A stretch of DNA of 64,000 nucleotides, taken from RGDT01 sp964630925. Its GTDB lineage: Bacteria; Planctomycetota; Planctomycetia; Gemmatales; Gemmataceae. Positions 16,243 through 24,896 of this stretch are shown here, piece after piece (the stretch's first letter is position 1; each line of letters starts with the position of its first letter). The position numbers and the translations under genes were made by a program. The notes under the pieces were generated by a model. It was not told the origin of the DNA and searched no databases. It was given only the letters and a program-made list of their open reading frames with translations. The stretch covers positions 1 to 64,000 of the forward strand of contig CAZVZK010000013.1 of NCBI GenBank assembly GCA_964630925.1, in the 5' to 3' direction.

Positions 16243-16941
16243 ATGACGGAGGCGGAATGGCTGGCGTGCGATGACCCCAGGTGGATGCTGGGAGTGTTGT
16301 CCGCCGGCAACGCCCTGGCGGGGCGGAAGAGCCGGCTCTTCACCGTGGCCCTATGCCGCCGGATCTGGGCGCTGATGCCGATGGACAGGCATCGGGATGC
16401 TGTCGAGGTGGCTGAGCGTTACGCGGACGGGATGGCTTCCGATGTGGAGCTGGCCGCCGCCAAGAGGTCGCTGCACGGGGGGCGGCTGGGCAAGACCTAT
16501 GGGCGTCCGCAGAAGGCCGCGGCGGCTGCGAGCTGGCATACCGTCGGGGCACAGACGTACTATTGCCCCTCTCGTGCGTCAGCGGAGACCTCCAGCGCCA
16601 GGTGGTCCGCCGGCGTCCGAGGGCCCGACGAGCAGTCGGCGGGGGCACAACAGGCGCACCTTCTGCGTGAGATCGTGGGGCCGTCGCCGGCACCGACGCG
16701 GGCGCCGATGCCGGAGGCGATCCTGACGTGGAATGACCGGGTCATTCCGCGGCTGGCTGCGGAGGCGTATACGGCGCGGTCGCTCCCTTCTGGGCACCTC
16801 GACCCGGCGCGGCTGGCGGTGCTGTCCGACGCCCTCGAAGAGGCGGGATGTACCGACGCCGGCATCCTCGCTCACCTGCGATCTCCGGGGCCGCATGTGC
16901 GCGGGTGCTGGGCTTTGGACCTCGTTCTGGGAAGGGGTTGA
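16243..16941 (+). CDS. Planctomycete-specific uncharacterised family (TEAEWL...HVRGCWALDL)
   Basis: A 232-residue soluble protein. It has the ends I associate with a large Gemmata-type paralogous family: MTEAEWLACDDP at the start, FTVALCRRIWALM and AVEVAERYADG in the first third, HLLREIVG in the middle, and LDPARLAVLSDALEEAGC, then GPHVRGCWALDLVLG at the end. No domain name or function is known to me. The ATG at 16243 is chosen because GGAGAG lies 6 bases upstream; a GTG at 16216 is possible but lacks a site. A GTATGATG -10-like string sits at 16201. Confidence 0.75.
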   Translation: MTEAEWLACDDPRWMLGVLSAGNALAGRKSRLFTVALCRRIWALMPMDRHRDAVEVAERYADGMASDVELAAAKRSLHGGRLGKTYGRPQKAAAAASWHTVGAQTYYCPSRASAETSSARWSAGVRGPDEQSAGAQQAHLLREIVGPSPAPTRAPMPEAILTWNDRVIPRLAAEAYTARSLPSGHLDPARLAVLSDALEEAGCTDAGILAHLRSPGPHVRGCWALDLVLGRG

Positions 16942-17018
16942 CCGTCTCGGCCGCGAAACTGCCCTGGAACCGTCCCGCCCGGCACGCGACAATGGACGCC
17001 GTCCCCGAGGGTGGCGTG

Positions 17019-18329
17019 ATGACTGGCGGCAACTGGCCGAAGGTGTTCCGCGACCCCATCCACAACCTCATCGCGTTCGAGGACTCGCCCGGGGACCGCC
17101 TCCTCCTCGACCTCATCAACACCCGCGAGATGCAACGGCTCCGGCGCGTCAAGCAGATGGGCGTCAGCGAGCAGGTCTTCCCCGGCGCGGATCACAGCCG
17201 GTTCGCGCACTCCCTCGGCGTCCTGCACACCGCACGCCTCTTCCTCGACCAGCTCGCGCGCTGGGGGCCGCCCCCCCCTGAAGATGAACGCATCTGCGTC
17301 CTCTGCGCCGCCCTCCTCCACGACGTCGGCCACGGGCCGTTCTCGCACGTCTTCGAGCTGGTCACGGGCCATCCGCATGAGGGGTACACCCGGCAGATCA
17401 TCCGCGATCCTTCCACCGAGGTCCACGCCCGCCTGCACGCCTTCGACCGCACGCTGCCGGACAGGCTCGCCCAGTTTTTCGACGACGACGCCGAGGGCGG
17501 CTACCTCGCCCGCATCGTGTCCGGCCAGCTTGACGCCGACCGCTGCGACTACCTGTTGCGCGACAGCCACGCCACCGGCACCAACTACGGCAGCTTCGAC
17601 CTGACGTGGATGCTCGCCCAGCTCCGGCCCGACCCCGCCGGGCGGCGCTTCTACCTGACACGGAAGGGCCTCGCCGCCGCCGAGACGTATCTCTTTGCAC
17701 GCTACCACATGTACCGCACGGTGTACTTCCACAAGACGTCGCGGGCGGCGGAGGTCATGCTCAAACTTTTATTCCGTCGCTGTCGGGAAATCATTGGCGA
17801 GGATCGTGACGGACTTGACGTTCCTGTCGCGATCAGGGCCGCGATCAGTGGACAAACGTCGTTGACTTCCTACCTGGAGACGGACGATCATACTGTAACG
17901 GAGCTGATGAAGGGATGCACCCGCTCGCCGGACGCCGTCCTCGCCGGGCTGGCGTCGGGGCTGCTGCACCGGCGGCTGTACAAGTGCGTGGACGTGACCG
18001 GCCACGCCAACGAGCAGCAGCTCGGGCGCATCATCGAGTTCGGGCAGCGTGTGCGGGCCTGGGTGATCGCGCAGAAGCTCGACCCGGCGTACGCCTTCGT
18101 GGAGGACACGGCGAGCGACACGCCCTATGAGCCGTACGCCCCGGACGAGGAGAGGCCGGCGCGGCAGATCTTCGTCGAGGGGGACGGCGGCCGGATCGTG
18201 GAGATCAGCCAGCTCTCGGACGCGCTGATGCAGCTGCGGAAGACCTACACGGTGATGCGGTACTACTTCCCGGCGGAGCTGCGTGCGGACATCCTGCGGA
18301 TCGCGGCGGAGACGTTGCGGAGGAGGTGA
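17019..18329 (+). CDS. HD superfamily phosphohydrolase (SAMHD1/YwfO-like)
   Basis: A 436-residue cytoplasmic HD-domain enzyme of the dNTP triphosphohydrolase-like group. Typical landmarks in order: FRDPIHNLI, INTREMQRLRRVKQMG, HSRFAHSLGV (first His), ALLHDVGHGPFSHVFE (the HD doublet), and DADRCDYLLRDSHATGTNYG. Metal-dependent cleavage of a nucleotide is expected, but the substrate is not predictable. The ATG at 17019 follows a GAGGGTGG site; an in-frame ATG at 16992 lacks one. A 150-bp internal patch (about 17755-17905) is clearly AT-richer with different codon choice. The next gene starts 3 bp after the stop, and this HD plus YwgA-like pairing also exists in Bacillus (ywfO/ywgA), from memory. 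Confidence 0.88.
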   Translation: MTGGNWPKVFRDPIHNLIAFEDSPGDRLLLDLINTREMQRLRRVKQMGVSEQVFPGADHSRFAHSLGVLHTARLFLDQLARWGPPPPEDERICVLCAALLHDVGHGPFSHVFELVTGHPHEGYTRQIIRDPSTEVHARLHAFDRTLPDRLAQFFDDDAEGGYLARIVSGQLDADRCDYLLRDSHATGTNYGSFDLTWMLAQLRPDPAGRRFYLTRKGLAAAETYLFARYHMYRTVYFHKTSRAAEVMLKLLFRRCREIIGEDRDGLDVPVAIRAAISGQTSLTSYLETDDHTVTELMKGCTRSPDAVLAGLASGLLHRRLYKCVDVTGHANEQQLGRIIEFGQRVRAWVIAQKLDPAYAFVEDTASDTPYEPYAPDEERPARQIFVEGDGGRIVEISQLSDALMQLRKTYTVMRYYFPAELRADILRIAAETLRRR

Positions 18330-18332
18330 GGC

Positions 18333-18833
18333 GTGAGGACGGGCAACTGCTGGTGGCTGGCCGGCGTGATCGCGGAGCACGAGGGCCGCCGCGTCGTGGG
18401 CCGCACGCGCCTTCAGAAGACCGTGAAGCTGTTGCAGCGTCTCGGCCTGCCGACGGACTACCGCTTCACGATCTTCTTCTACGGCCCCTACAGCGAGGGC
18501 ATTCTCTCCGACGTGCGGCTGCTGGGCCAGCTCGGCCTGGTGTCTGAATCCTCGCTGCCCGTGCCCGACGGGGCGACGCCGGCGTTCGAGCTGCGGGCCA
18601 GGGAGGATGCGGCGCTGGAGGAGATGGCCCCGTTCCGCGCCGCGCTGCGCCTCATGGAGCGGTCGGATCTGGTGGTGTTAGAGCTGGCGGCGACGTATGA
18701 CGCCTTCCGCGAGACGGGGTCGGACCACGACGACGCGCTCGCACGCCTGCGGCACAAGAAGGCGGGCAAGTGCGGCCCCGAGCGCGAATCGCGGGCGATG
18801 GAGCTGCTCGCCGCGCTGACCCTGCGGGCGTGA
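18333..18833 (+). CDS. YwgA-like protein, partner of the HD phosphohydrolase
   Basis: A 166-residue soluble protein. The N-terminal half has VGRTRLQKTVKLLQRLG and FTIFFYGPYSEGILSDV, which resembles Bacillus YwgA (GRKKLQK, FYGPYS) and more distantly the Panacea/SocA (DUF4065) proteins that also carry LQK and GP motifs. The C-terminal half is helical and ends in MELLAALTLRA. GTG at 18333 is the start, with GGAGGTGAG immediately upstream, overlapping the end of the HD gene. The tight pairing implies a joint function, possibly control of the HD enzyme; this is inference. Confidence 0.72.
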   Translation: MRTGNCWWLAGVIAEHEGRRVVGRTRLQKTVKLLQRLGLPTDYRFTIFFYGPYSEGILSDVRLLGQLGLVSESSLPVPDGATPAFELRAREDAALEEMAPFRAALRLMERSDLVVLELAATYDAFRETGSDHDDALARLRHKKAGKCGPERESRAMELLAALTLRA

Positions 18834-18919
18834 TGTCCTGGAATGTCGTGGACTTCGCCGGCGCGCCGTGATACACGAGAAGTATTCCGCCACGCGCCGA
18901 CCCGCCGGAGCCACGCCAC

Positions 18920-20266
18920 ATGACCCCGCACACGCTCCCCCGCCGCGCCTTCCTCCAGATCGGCTCCCTCGGCGCCGCCGGCCTCGCCCTGCCGCAGCTC
19001 CTCCGCGCCGAGGCGTCCGCCGGCACGAGGCCCTCGCACAAGTCGGTGATCTTCATCTACCTCGTCGGCGGGCCGCCCCATCAGGACATGTTCGACCTGA
19101 AGCCGGACGCGCCCAGGGAGATCGCCGGGCCGTGGAAGCCCATCGCCTCCAACGTGACCGGCATCAAGGTCTGCGAGGCCCTGCCGCGTCTGTCGCGCAT
19201 CATGGACAAGATGATCGTCGTCCGCTCGCTGGTCGATAGTCAGAGCGACCACGACGCGATCCAGGTGTTCAACGGGCACCACCCGAAGAAGGCGACGCCG
19301 CCGGGCGGCTGGCCTCAATTCGGCTCCGCGGCGGCGAAGGTGCTGGGCCCCGTGACGCCGGCGGTGCCGGCGTTCATCAGCCTGTGCTACACCTGCACGC
19401 ACGGGCCGTACAACGAGCCCGGCCCCGGCTTCCTGGGCACCTCCCATGCCCCGTTCCGCCCGATGGGCCCGGTGCGCGATGACATGGCCCTGCGCGGCCT
19501 CACCGTCGAGCGCCTCGCCGACCGCAAGACGCTGCTGCGCTCGTTCGACGGCCTCCGCCGCGACATCGACCGCTCCGGCTCGATGGACGGCATCGACCAC
19601 TTCACCAAACAGGCGTTCGGGCTGCTCACCTCGTCGCGCCTGGCCGACGCGCTGGACATCTCGAAGGAGCCGGCGCGCGTCATCGAGCGTTACGGCACCG
19701 GCGATCCGAAGGTGTTCATGGACGGCAACGGGGCGCCGCGAGTGCCGCAGAGCATGCTGATGGCGCGGCGGCTGGTCGAGGCGGGGGCGCGGGTGGTCAC
19801 GCTGAATTACAGCAAGTGGGACTGGCACGGCGGGAGGAACACCGAGGGCCGGGTGGACAACTCGATCTTCACCCGCGAGAAGGAGGACTTCCCGGTCTTC
19901 GACAAGGCGCTCAGCGCCCTGATCGAGGACCTGCACGCTCGCGGCCTCGACAAGGACTGCACGGTCGTGGTGATGGGCGAGTTCGGGCGGACGCCGAAGA
20001 TCAGCGGGCAGCTCGGCCGCGACCACTGGCCGAACGTGAACATGGCTCTGCTGGCGGGCGGCGGGATGAAGGCGGGGCAGGTGATCGGCTCGACGGACCG
20101 GATCGCGGGGGAGGCGGTGTCGCGGCCCGTGCGCTTCGGCGAGATCCACGCGACGCTGTACCGTAACCTCGGCATCGACCTGGACCGGACGACGCTCACC
20201 GACGTGGGCGCCCGCCCGCAGCACCTCGCCGAGGACGGGGCCAAGCCGCTGCCTGAGGTCGCCTGA
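18920..20266 (+). CDS. DUF1501 protein, Tat-exported
   Basis: A 448-residue DUF1501 protein (alkaline-phosphatase-like fold, frequent in planctomycetes). A twin-arginine signal is present at the N-terminus (LPRRAFLQIGSLGAAGLALP), so it is folded before export. Family landmarks: YLVGGPPHQDMFDLKPDAP, SDHDAIQVFNGHHP, VVVMGEFGRTPKI, GRDHWPNVNMALLAGGG and the final HLAEDGAKPLPEVA. In planctomycetes these genes commonly sit beside DUF1549/DUF1553 cytochrome proteins, but no such partner is here. Its function is not established. It converges on the CHAT gene. Confidence 0.92.
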   Translation: MTPHTLPRRAFLQIGSLGAAGLALPQLLRAEASAGTRPSHKSVIFIYLVGGPPHQDMFDLKPDAPREIAGPWKPIASNVTGIKVCEALPRLSRIMDKMIVVRSLVDSQSDHDAIQVFNGHHPKKATPPGGWPQFGSAAAKVLGPVTPAVPAFISLCYTCTHGPYNEPGPGFLGTSHAPFRPMGPVRDDMALRGLTVERLADRKTLLRSFDGLRRDIDRSGSMDGIDHFTKQAFGLLTSSRLADALDISKEPARVIERYGTGDPKVFMDGNGAPRVPQSMLMARRLVEAGARVVTLNYSKWDWHGGRNTEGRVDNSIFTREKEDFPVFDKALSALIEDLHARGLDKDCTVVVMGEFGRTPKISGQLGRDHWPNVNMALLAGGGMKAGQVIGSTDRIAGEAVSRPVRFGEIHATLYRNLGIDLDRTTLTDVGARPQHLAEDGAKPLPEVA

Positions 20267-20292
20267 GCCGGCGGCCGGGGCCACTCCGCGAC

Positions 20293-20321
20293 GTGGCGAC
20301 AGGTCGGGGGCGAGTCGCCAC
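20293..20321. terminator. Stem-loop between convergent DUF1501 and CHAT genes
   Basis: GTGGCGAC (20293-20300) pairs perfectly with GTCGCCAC (20314-20321) around a 13-base loop. It sits in the 64-bp gap where two convergent genes end, so a bidirectional stop is plausible. No T-tract follows on either strand. Confidence 0.4.
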
Positions 20322-20330
20322 GAGGGCCGC

Positions 20331-23300
20331 TCACCGCCAGTCGCCGGAGAGCTGCCAGGCCGCCCACCATGCGACGGGCGAGCGCCGCTCCTTCTTGCCC
20401 GACACGATCACCTCGCTGGCCTTGCCCGCGCCGCGCAGGCCGCGCGTGCCGGCCAGCTCCTTGCCGCGCGCCTCCACGAGGGCGGGATCGCGCAGGACGT
20501 CGAGCTGGGCCTGACGGAGCGCGTCGAGCTTGGGCCGCTTCTTCTCCCACAGATGGAAGTAGAAGCGTTCCATCAGGACGGATGTCGCCGCGTCATCCAC
20601 GGACCACAGGGACGATACGACGGATTGGCACCCCGCGACGGCAAACGCGCGCTGCAATCCCAGCATGCCCTCGGCGCTTTTCTCCGAGCCGAGGCCGGTC
20701 TCGCAGGCCGACAGCACGGCGAGGTCGAGCTTCGACAGGTCCATCTCGGAGACCTCCAACGCGGTCAGGATGCCGCCCTCCTTGTTCGCCCCGGCGAGGA
20801 CGAGGCCCGACAGGAGAAGCGGATTCCAGCCGAGTGCGGCCTCGCCGAGCGAGCGCCTGCCGTCGGCCGCCCGACGCGGCGAGAAGAAGCCGTGGGTCGC
20901 GAGGTGGGCGTGACGCGCGCCGGCCAACGCCTCGCGGACGGCGGCCTTGGTGGCGTCGGCGCCGGTCAGCGTCTTGCGCGGGGCGTGGGGGAACCGCGCC
21001 CCGAAGCGTGCCGCCGCCGACTCCGCCTCCGGCCCGGTGGCCGGCAACGCCGCCCAGGCCGCCCCGGCGGCCCCCCCGTACTCGACGCGCCCGACAGCAA
21101 GCAGCGACGGCTCGACCTTCGGCGTGCCGGCCGCCAGCAGGGTCGGAAGCGTCTGCGGCTGCGGCGAGACCACGAGTGCGACATCCTCGATGAGGTACGT
21201 GCCCTCTTTCTCCCCCGGCAGGGCGGCGAACGGGGCCATGCCGAGCGCCTCGTCCGGTGAGACGATCACCAGGTTGACCCCCTCCAGGTGCTTCTGCAAC
21301 GGCCGCCAGACCAGGGCCTTGAGCGCGGCGCCGCCCCCGGCGCCTCCGGCCTCGATGCGCTTGCGCCACGCGGTGACCGCCCCCTCGACGGCTTCGGCGG
21401 GGCCGAGATCGACGCGGACGGACGCCTTGCCGCGCCGCGTGACGAACGCGCAGAGGCGGTACTCCGCGTGCCGCGGGACGCCGTCCCTGGGAGGCACCCG
21501 GCGCATGTGGACGAGGTAGTCCACGACGGCCGCCCCCTCGGGGAGCGATGCCGCCAGCTCGGCCGCCGTCGGCGTCGGCCGGTCCCGCAGCCCGCCGACC
21601 CGTTCGGAGAGGCGGGCCTGTAGGTCATCCACCAACCCCGATAGATAGTGAAGCCGTGCGGGCGGGGCATCGGGCCGGGCCGAGAGGGCGATGAGCTGGC
21701 AGGTGGCCTGCTCCAGCCGCGCCGCCTCATCGCGGGTGGCCGGGTCGGCGGAGAGGCGTGCGAGCTGGCGTGAGCGGTGCTGGCGCAGGAAGATCGCGCC
21801 CTTCCAGGCCAGGACGTGCCGGTAGCAGCCCGCCGCATCGTCCTTCTCGATGGGGACCGAGAGCCGCACCCCCAGATGAAAACTGAGCGTCATGGCCGCC
21901 TCGAGCTGGGCCCTCTCCGACTGGGCCATCGAGGCGGCGCGCAGGCGCGAAGTTGCCGACGCCAGCGCGCCGTCGGCGAGCCGGCGGGCCTCGGCCGCCT
22001 CGCCCGTGTCGAGCCGCAATATCGCCAGGTTGCTCTGGAGGTTCTCCCCCGTGATGCCCGCCTCCCGCGCCTTCTCGAACAGGTCGAGGGCGCGGGCGGT
22101 CTCGCCCGTGTCGCGGTAGACCGTCGCGAGGTTATGGAGCGCGCCGGCCGAGGGGCCCTTCCCGCCACGCTTGGCGGATTCGACCTCGGCGGCTCGGAGA
22201 AGCAGCGGCAGCGCCTTGCGCGGCTGGTGCAGGTCGCTGAGGATCAGTGCGAGGGTGTTCAGGGACTTGGCATACAGGTAGGATTCGGGGCCGGTCGCCT
22301 CCTCCGCCGCCGCCAGGGCCAGCTCAGCCAGCAGGAGGGCCTCGTGGTAGCGCCCGGCGTGCTTGGTGTACCACGCCAGCCGATCGAGGCGGCGGGCATA
22401 CTCGGGGTGGCGTGCCCCCAGGGAGACGCGCGTGGCGTCCACGGCGGCCCGGCCGAGGGCTTCGGCGGCCGCGTGGTCGGCCAGCCTGTGGTAAAGATCG
22501 GCGCAGCGGCCCAGGGCGGCGGCGAAGGCCGGGTGGCGCTCCCCCAGGGCGGCTTTGGTGACGGTCACCGCCATGTCGAGGTCGCGCCGGGCCTGGGCCG
22601 GGTCGCCGAGCGTCAGACGCAGCAAGCCGATGGTCATCAGGCAGGAGGCGTAATGCGGATGTCGGACGCCCAGGGAGCGGCGGACGATGGCGGCGGCACG
22701 CTCCTCCAGGGCGAGCGACCGCCGGTAATCGCCCATGTCCTGGCACAGTAGCGCCAGGTTGTGCAGCGCGGCGGCGTAATCGACGTGCCTCTCGCCGACG
22801 GACGCCTTCGCCAGCTCGACGGCGCGCTCCTGGAGCGGCAAGGCCTCGTCGTGCTCGAACAGGTCGCGGCACAGCAGGGCGAGGTTGTTCAGGCCGACGA
22901 AATACTTCGGGTGCTTCTCACCCATCACGCCCATCGCCATCTCCAGGGCGCCGCGGTAGATGGGCAGGGCGGCGCGCGGGTCGCCCGCGTCGAGGACGGC
23001 GCCGGCCAGGTTGTTGAGGCTCTCCCAGGTGCGGTACGAGGGGCCGTGGGCCGCCCAGCGGATGGCGAGCGCCGCGCGGTGGATCGGGATGGCGTCGCGA
23101 TGGCGTCCGAGGCTCTGGTACACCATCCCGAGGTAGTTGAGGGCGTTGGCGAAATGCGGATGCTCCTCCCCATAGGCGGCGCGGTAGTACGCCGCCGCGT
23201 CGTGGAAGACCGGCCTGGCCGCGGCGAGGTCGCCGAGTGACATGCGGGCGAGCGCCAGAAGGGTGCGGCTCCTCCAGGTGTCGGGGAAGCCCTCGCCAAG

Positions 23301-23798
23301 GAGGGCGGCGAAGGCCGCCGCCGCCCGCCCAGCGGGCGGCACCGCCTCGCGGTAGCGGCCCGCCTCGAAGTGGCGGAACGCCCCGCGGTACTCTTCGCGG
23401 GCCTTCGTCATCCTGCCGCGCTCGTCCTCGGTCATCGACGCCAGGCGCACGGCGAGCCGCCAATCCCAGTAGGCCACGGCCGCCTCCGGGCTGGCCGGGC
23501 CGTGCAGCAGGCGCGAGACGCGGAGGTATTCCTGCCGATGCCCGGCGGCACGCGACTGGTCCCACTCGGCCAACGTCTCCAGGGCGAGGAGCTGATCTCT
23601 GTGAGCTTCCCCGGTGGCGCGGCGCGCCCTCGTCCGCGCCTCCTCCATTTGCACGACGGCCTCGGCCCGCTTGCCGTCGCGCCAGGCGGCGTGGGCCTGC
23701 CGCCACGCGGCGGCGGCCTGCTTCATGAGGGCCGATACGTCCGCCGTCGCCTCGCCGGTCGGGGCGGCGGCGGCCAGGGCGAGGAGAAGCGCGAGCAT
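20331..23798 (-). CDS. TPR-CHAT protein, exported caspase-like protease candidate
   Basis: A 1155-residue protein. A short signal peptide (MLALLLALAAAAPTGEA) is followed by tetratricopeptide repeats from about residue 180 to 600, with repeated ALHNLALLCQDMGDY and LNNLAGAVLDAGDP-type units. A helical linker leads to a C-terminal CHAT domain from about residue 830. The catalytic His-Cys dyad is visible as His969 (HLATHGFFS) and Cys1032 (VLSACETGLG), followed by the typical GLQRAFAVAGCQSVVSSLW. CHAT is a clan CD caspase-like peptidase; TPRs usually bind the partner or substrate. The ATG at 23798 is chosen at the signal peptide; the frame remains open upstream without a better start. It is divergent from a TIGR02996/LRR gene 68 bp away. 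Confidence 0.9.
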   Translation of the reverse strand: MLALLLALAAAAPTGEATADVSALMKQAAAAWRQAHAAWRDGKRAEAVVQMEEARTRARRATGEAHRDQLLALETLAEWDQSRAAGHRQEYLRVSRLLHGPASPEAAVAYWDWRLAVRLASMTEDERGRMTKAREEYRGAFRHFEAGRYREAVPPAGRAAAAFAALLGEGFPDTWRSRTLLALARMSLGDLAAARPVFHDAAAYYRAAYGEEHPHFANALNYLGMVYQSLGRHRDAIPIHRAALAIRWAAHGPSYRTWESLNNLAGAVLDAGDPRAALPIYRGALEMAMGVMGEKHPKYFVGLNNLALLCRDLFEHDEALPLQERAVELAKASVGERHVDYAAALHNLALLCQDMGDYRRSLALEERAAAIVRRSLGVRHPHYASCLMTIGLLRLTLGDPAQARRDLDMAVTVTKAALGERHPAFAAALGRCADLYHRLADHAAAEALGRAAVDATRVSLGARHPEYARRLDRLAWYTKHAGRYHEALLLAELALAAAEEATGPESYLYAKSLNTLALILSDLHQPRKALPLLLRAAEVESAKRGGKGPSAGALHNLATVYRDTGETARALDLFEKAREAGITGENLQSNLAILRLDTGEAAEARRLADGALASATSRLRAASMAQSERAQLEAAMTLSFHLGVRLSVPIEKDDAAGCYRHVLAWKGAIFLRQHRSRQLARLSADPATRDEAARLEQATCQLIALSARPDAPPARLHYLSGLVDDLQARLSERVGGLRDRPTPTAAELAASLPEGAAVVDYLVHMRRVPPRDGVPRHAEYRLCAFVTRRGKASVRVDLGPAEAVEGAVTAWRKRIEAGGAGGGAALKALVWRPLQKHLEGVNLVIVSPDEALGMAPFAALPGEKEGTYLIEDVALVVSPQPQTLPTLLAAGTPKVEPSLLAVGRVEYGGAAGAAWAALPATGPEAESAAARFGARFPHAPRKTLTGADATKAAVREALAGARHAHLATHGFFSPRRAADGRRSLGEAALGWNPLLLSGLVLAGANKEGGILTALEVSEMDLSKLDLAVLSACETGLGSEKSAEGMLGLQRAFAVAGCQSVVSSLWSVDDAATSVLMERFYFHLWEKKRPKLDALRQAQLDVLRDPALVEARGKELAGTRGLRGAGKASEVIVSGKKERRSPVAWWAAWQLSGDWR

Positions 23799-23866
23799 GG
23801 GAGGGCCCTCGGGATGACCGATGCTACCGCGCCGCCGTCGGCGACGCCAGCCCCTACCATGACGGC

Positions 23867-24856
23867 ATGAGTACCGGAGAAGCCCTGCTGCGGGCCGTCT
23901 TCGCCGACCCGGACGACGCGGCGACGGCGCTGGTCTACGCCGACTGGCTGGAGGAGAACGGCGGCAAGGCCGACCAGCCCCTGGCCGCATTCATCCGCGT
24001 GCAGCGCCGCCTCGACAACCTGCGGCACGGCGACCCCGGCCTGGCGCAGGCGCGGGCCGAGGAGGACGCCCTGTTGACGCGGCACCGGGCGTCGTGGCTG
24101 AAGGGGCTGCCGGCCGAGCTGCACGGGAAGGTGTGGTTCTCGGGCGGCTTCGGACGCGGCGTCTCGCTGCCGGCGCCGAAGCTGGTGCGGCACGCCGACG
24201 CGTTGTTCGCGCGGCACCCGATCACGGAGGTGAAGATCCTCGGCGTCCTGTCGGCCAAGGCGGCGGGGCAGCTGGCGGCGATGCGGTGGTGGGGGCGCGT
24301 GCGCCGGCTGGGGCTCCAGTGGACCATCGGGCAGGACGAGCCGCTGCGCCGATTGCTGGCGTGTCCGCACCTGACGGCCCTCCGCGCGCTGGAGGCCGAC
24401 AACTGCACCGTCAACACGCGGCTCCTGGCGGAATGGCCGGGGCTGCCTCCCGTCGAGGAGATGCGCCTCGTGGACTGTCAGCTCAGCGCGCCGGCCCTGC
24501 GCCTGCTGCTCGAATCGCAGCACCTCGGCAGGCCGCGTGAGCTGACGCTGTCGAAGAACACGCTGGACACCCTGGCGGCGGATTACCTGGCGCGGTGCGA
24601 GCGTCTCTCGGGGCTGCGGTCGCTGTGGCTCTATCAGAACCAGATCGGCCCCGCAGGCGTGCAGGCGCTGGCGTCGTCGCCGCACCTGTCGGGCCTGCTG
24701 GATCTCGAGCTGTCGGGCAACCCCATCGGCGACGAGGGGGCGTTGGCGCTCCTCGGCGCCTTCCCGCACCTGCGGAGGCTGCTGGTCAGCGGCCACAGGC
24801 TCCTGCCGGCGACGCGCGAGCGGCTCCGCGAGCGGTTCCCGTTCGTGCTGTTCTGA
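23867..24856 (+). CDS. TIGR02996 domain protein with leucine-rich repeats
   Basis: A 329-residue cytoplasmic protein. The N-terminal 45 residues are the TIGR02996 'repeat-companion' domain of Gemmata-type proteins (EALLRAVFADPDDAATALVYADWLEENG). From about residue 120 to the end there are leucine-rich-repeat-like units (LTALRALEADNCTVNTRLLAEW, LRSLWLYQNQIGPAGVQALASSP, LSGLLDLELSGNPIGDEGALALL). These are regarded as protein-binding scaffolds; the partner is unknown. TACCAT lies only 6 bases before the ATG, which would make the message almost leaderless if it is the -10 box. The shared 68-bp divergent promoter region links it to the CHAT gene. Confidence 0.85.
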   Translation: MSTGEALLRAVFADPDDAATALVYADWLEENGGKADQPLAAFIRVQRRLDNLRHGDPGLAQARAEEDALLTRHRASWLKGLPAELHGKVWFSGGFGRGVSLPAPKLVRHADALFARHPITEVKILGVLSAKAAGQLAAMRWWGRVRRLGLQWTIGQDEPLRRLLACPHLTALRALEADNCTVNTRLLAEWPGLPPVEEMRLVDCQLSAPALRLLLESQHLGRPRELTLSKNTLDTLAADYLARCERLSGLRSLWLYQNQIGPAGVQALASSPHLSGLLDLELSGNPIGDEGALALLGAFPHLRRLLVSGHRLLPATRERLRERFPFVLF

Positions 24857-24884
24857 CCTCGCCCCGGCGGTCGCCGGGGCGAGG
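24857..24884. terminator. GC hairpin directly after a stop codon
   Basis: CCTCGCCCCGGCG and CGCCGGGGCGAGG are perfect 13-bp arms around a 2-base centre, starting on the first base after the TIGR02996 gene stop and ending 12 bp before the stop of the convergent HEAT gene. It is very stable, but there is no T-tract, so it is a bidirectional terminator-like hairpin. Confidence 0.55.
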
Positions 24885-24896
24885 GCGGCGCTCACG

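Noticed and set aside
20331..24856. CRISPR-linked Craspase-type module around the CHAT protein
   Set aside because: No Cas7-11, gRAMP or repeat array is nearby, and this CHAT protein appears exported.
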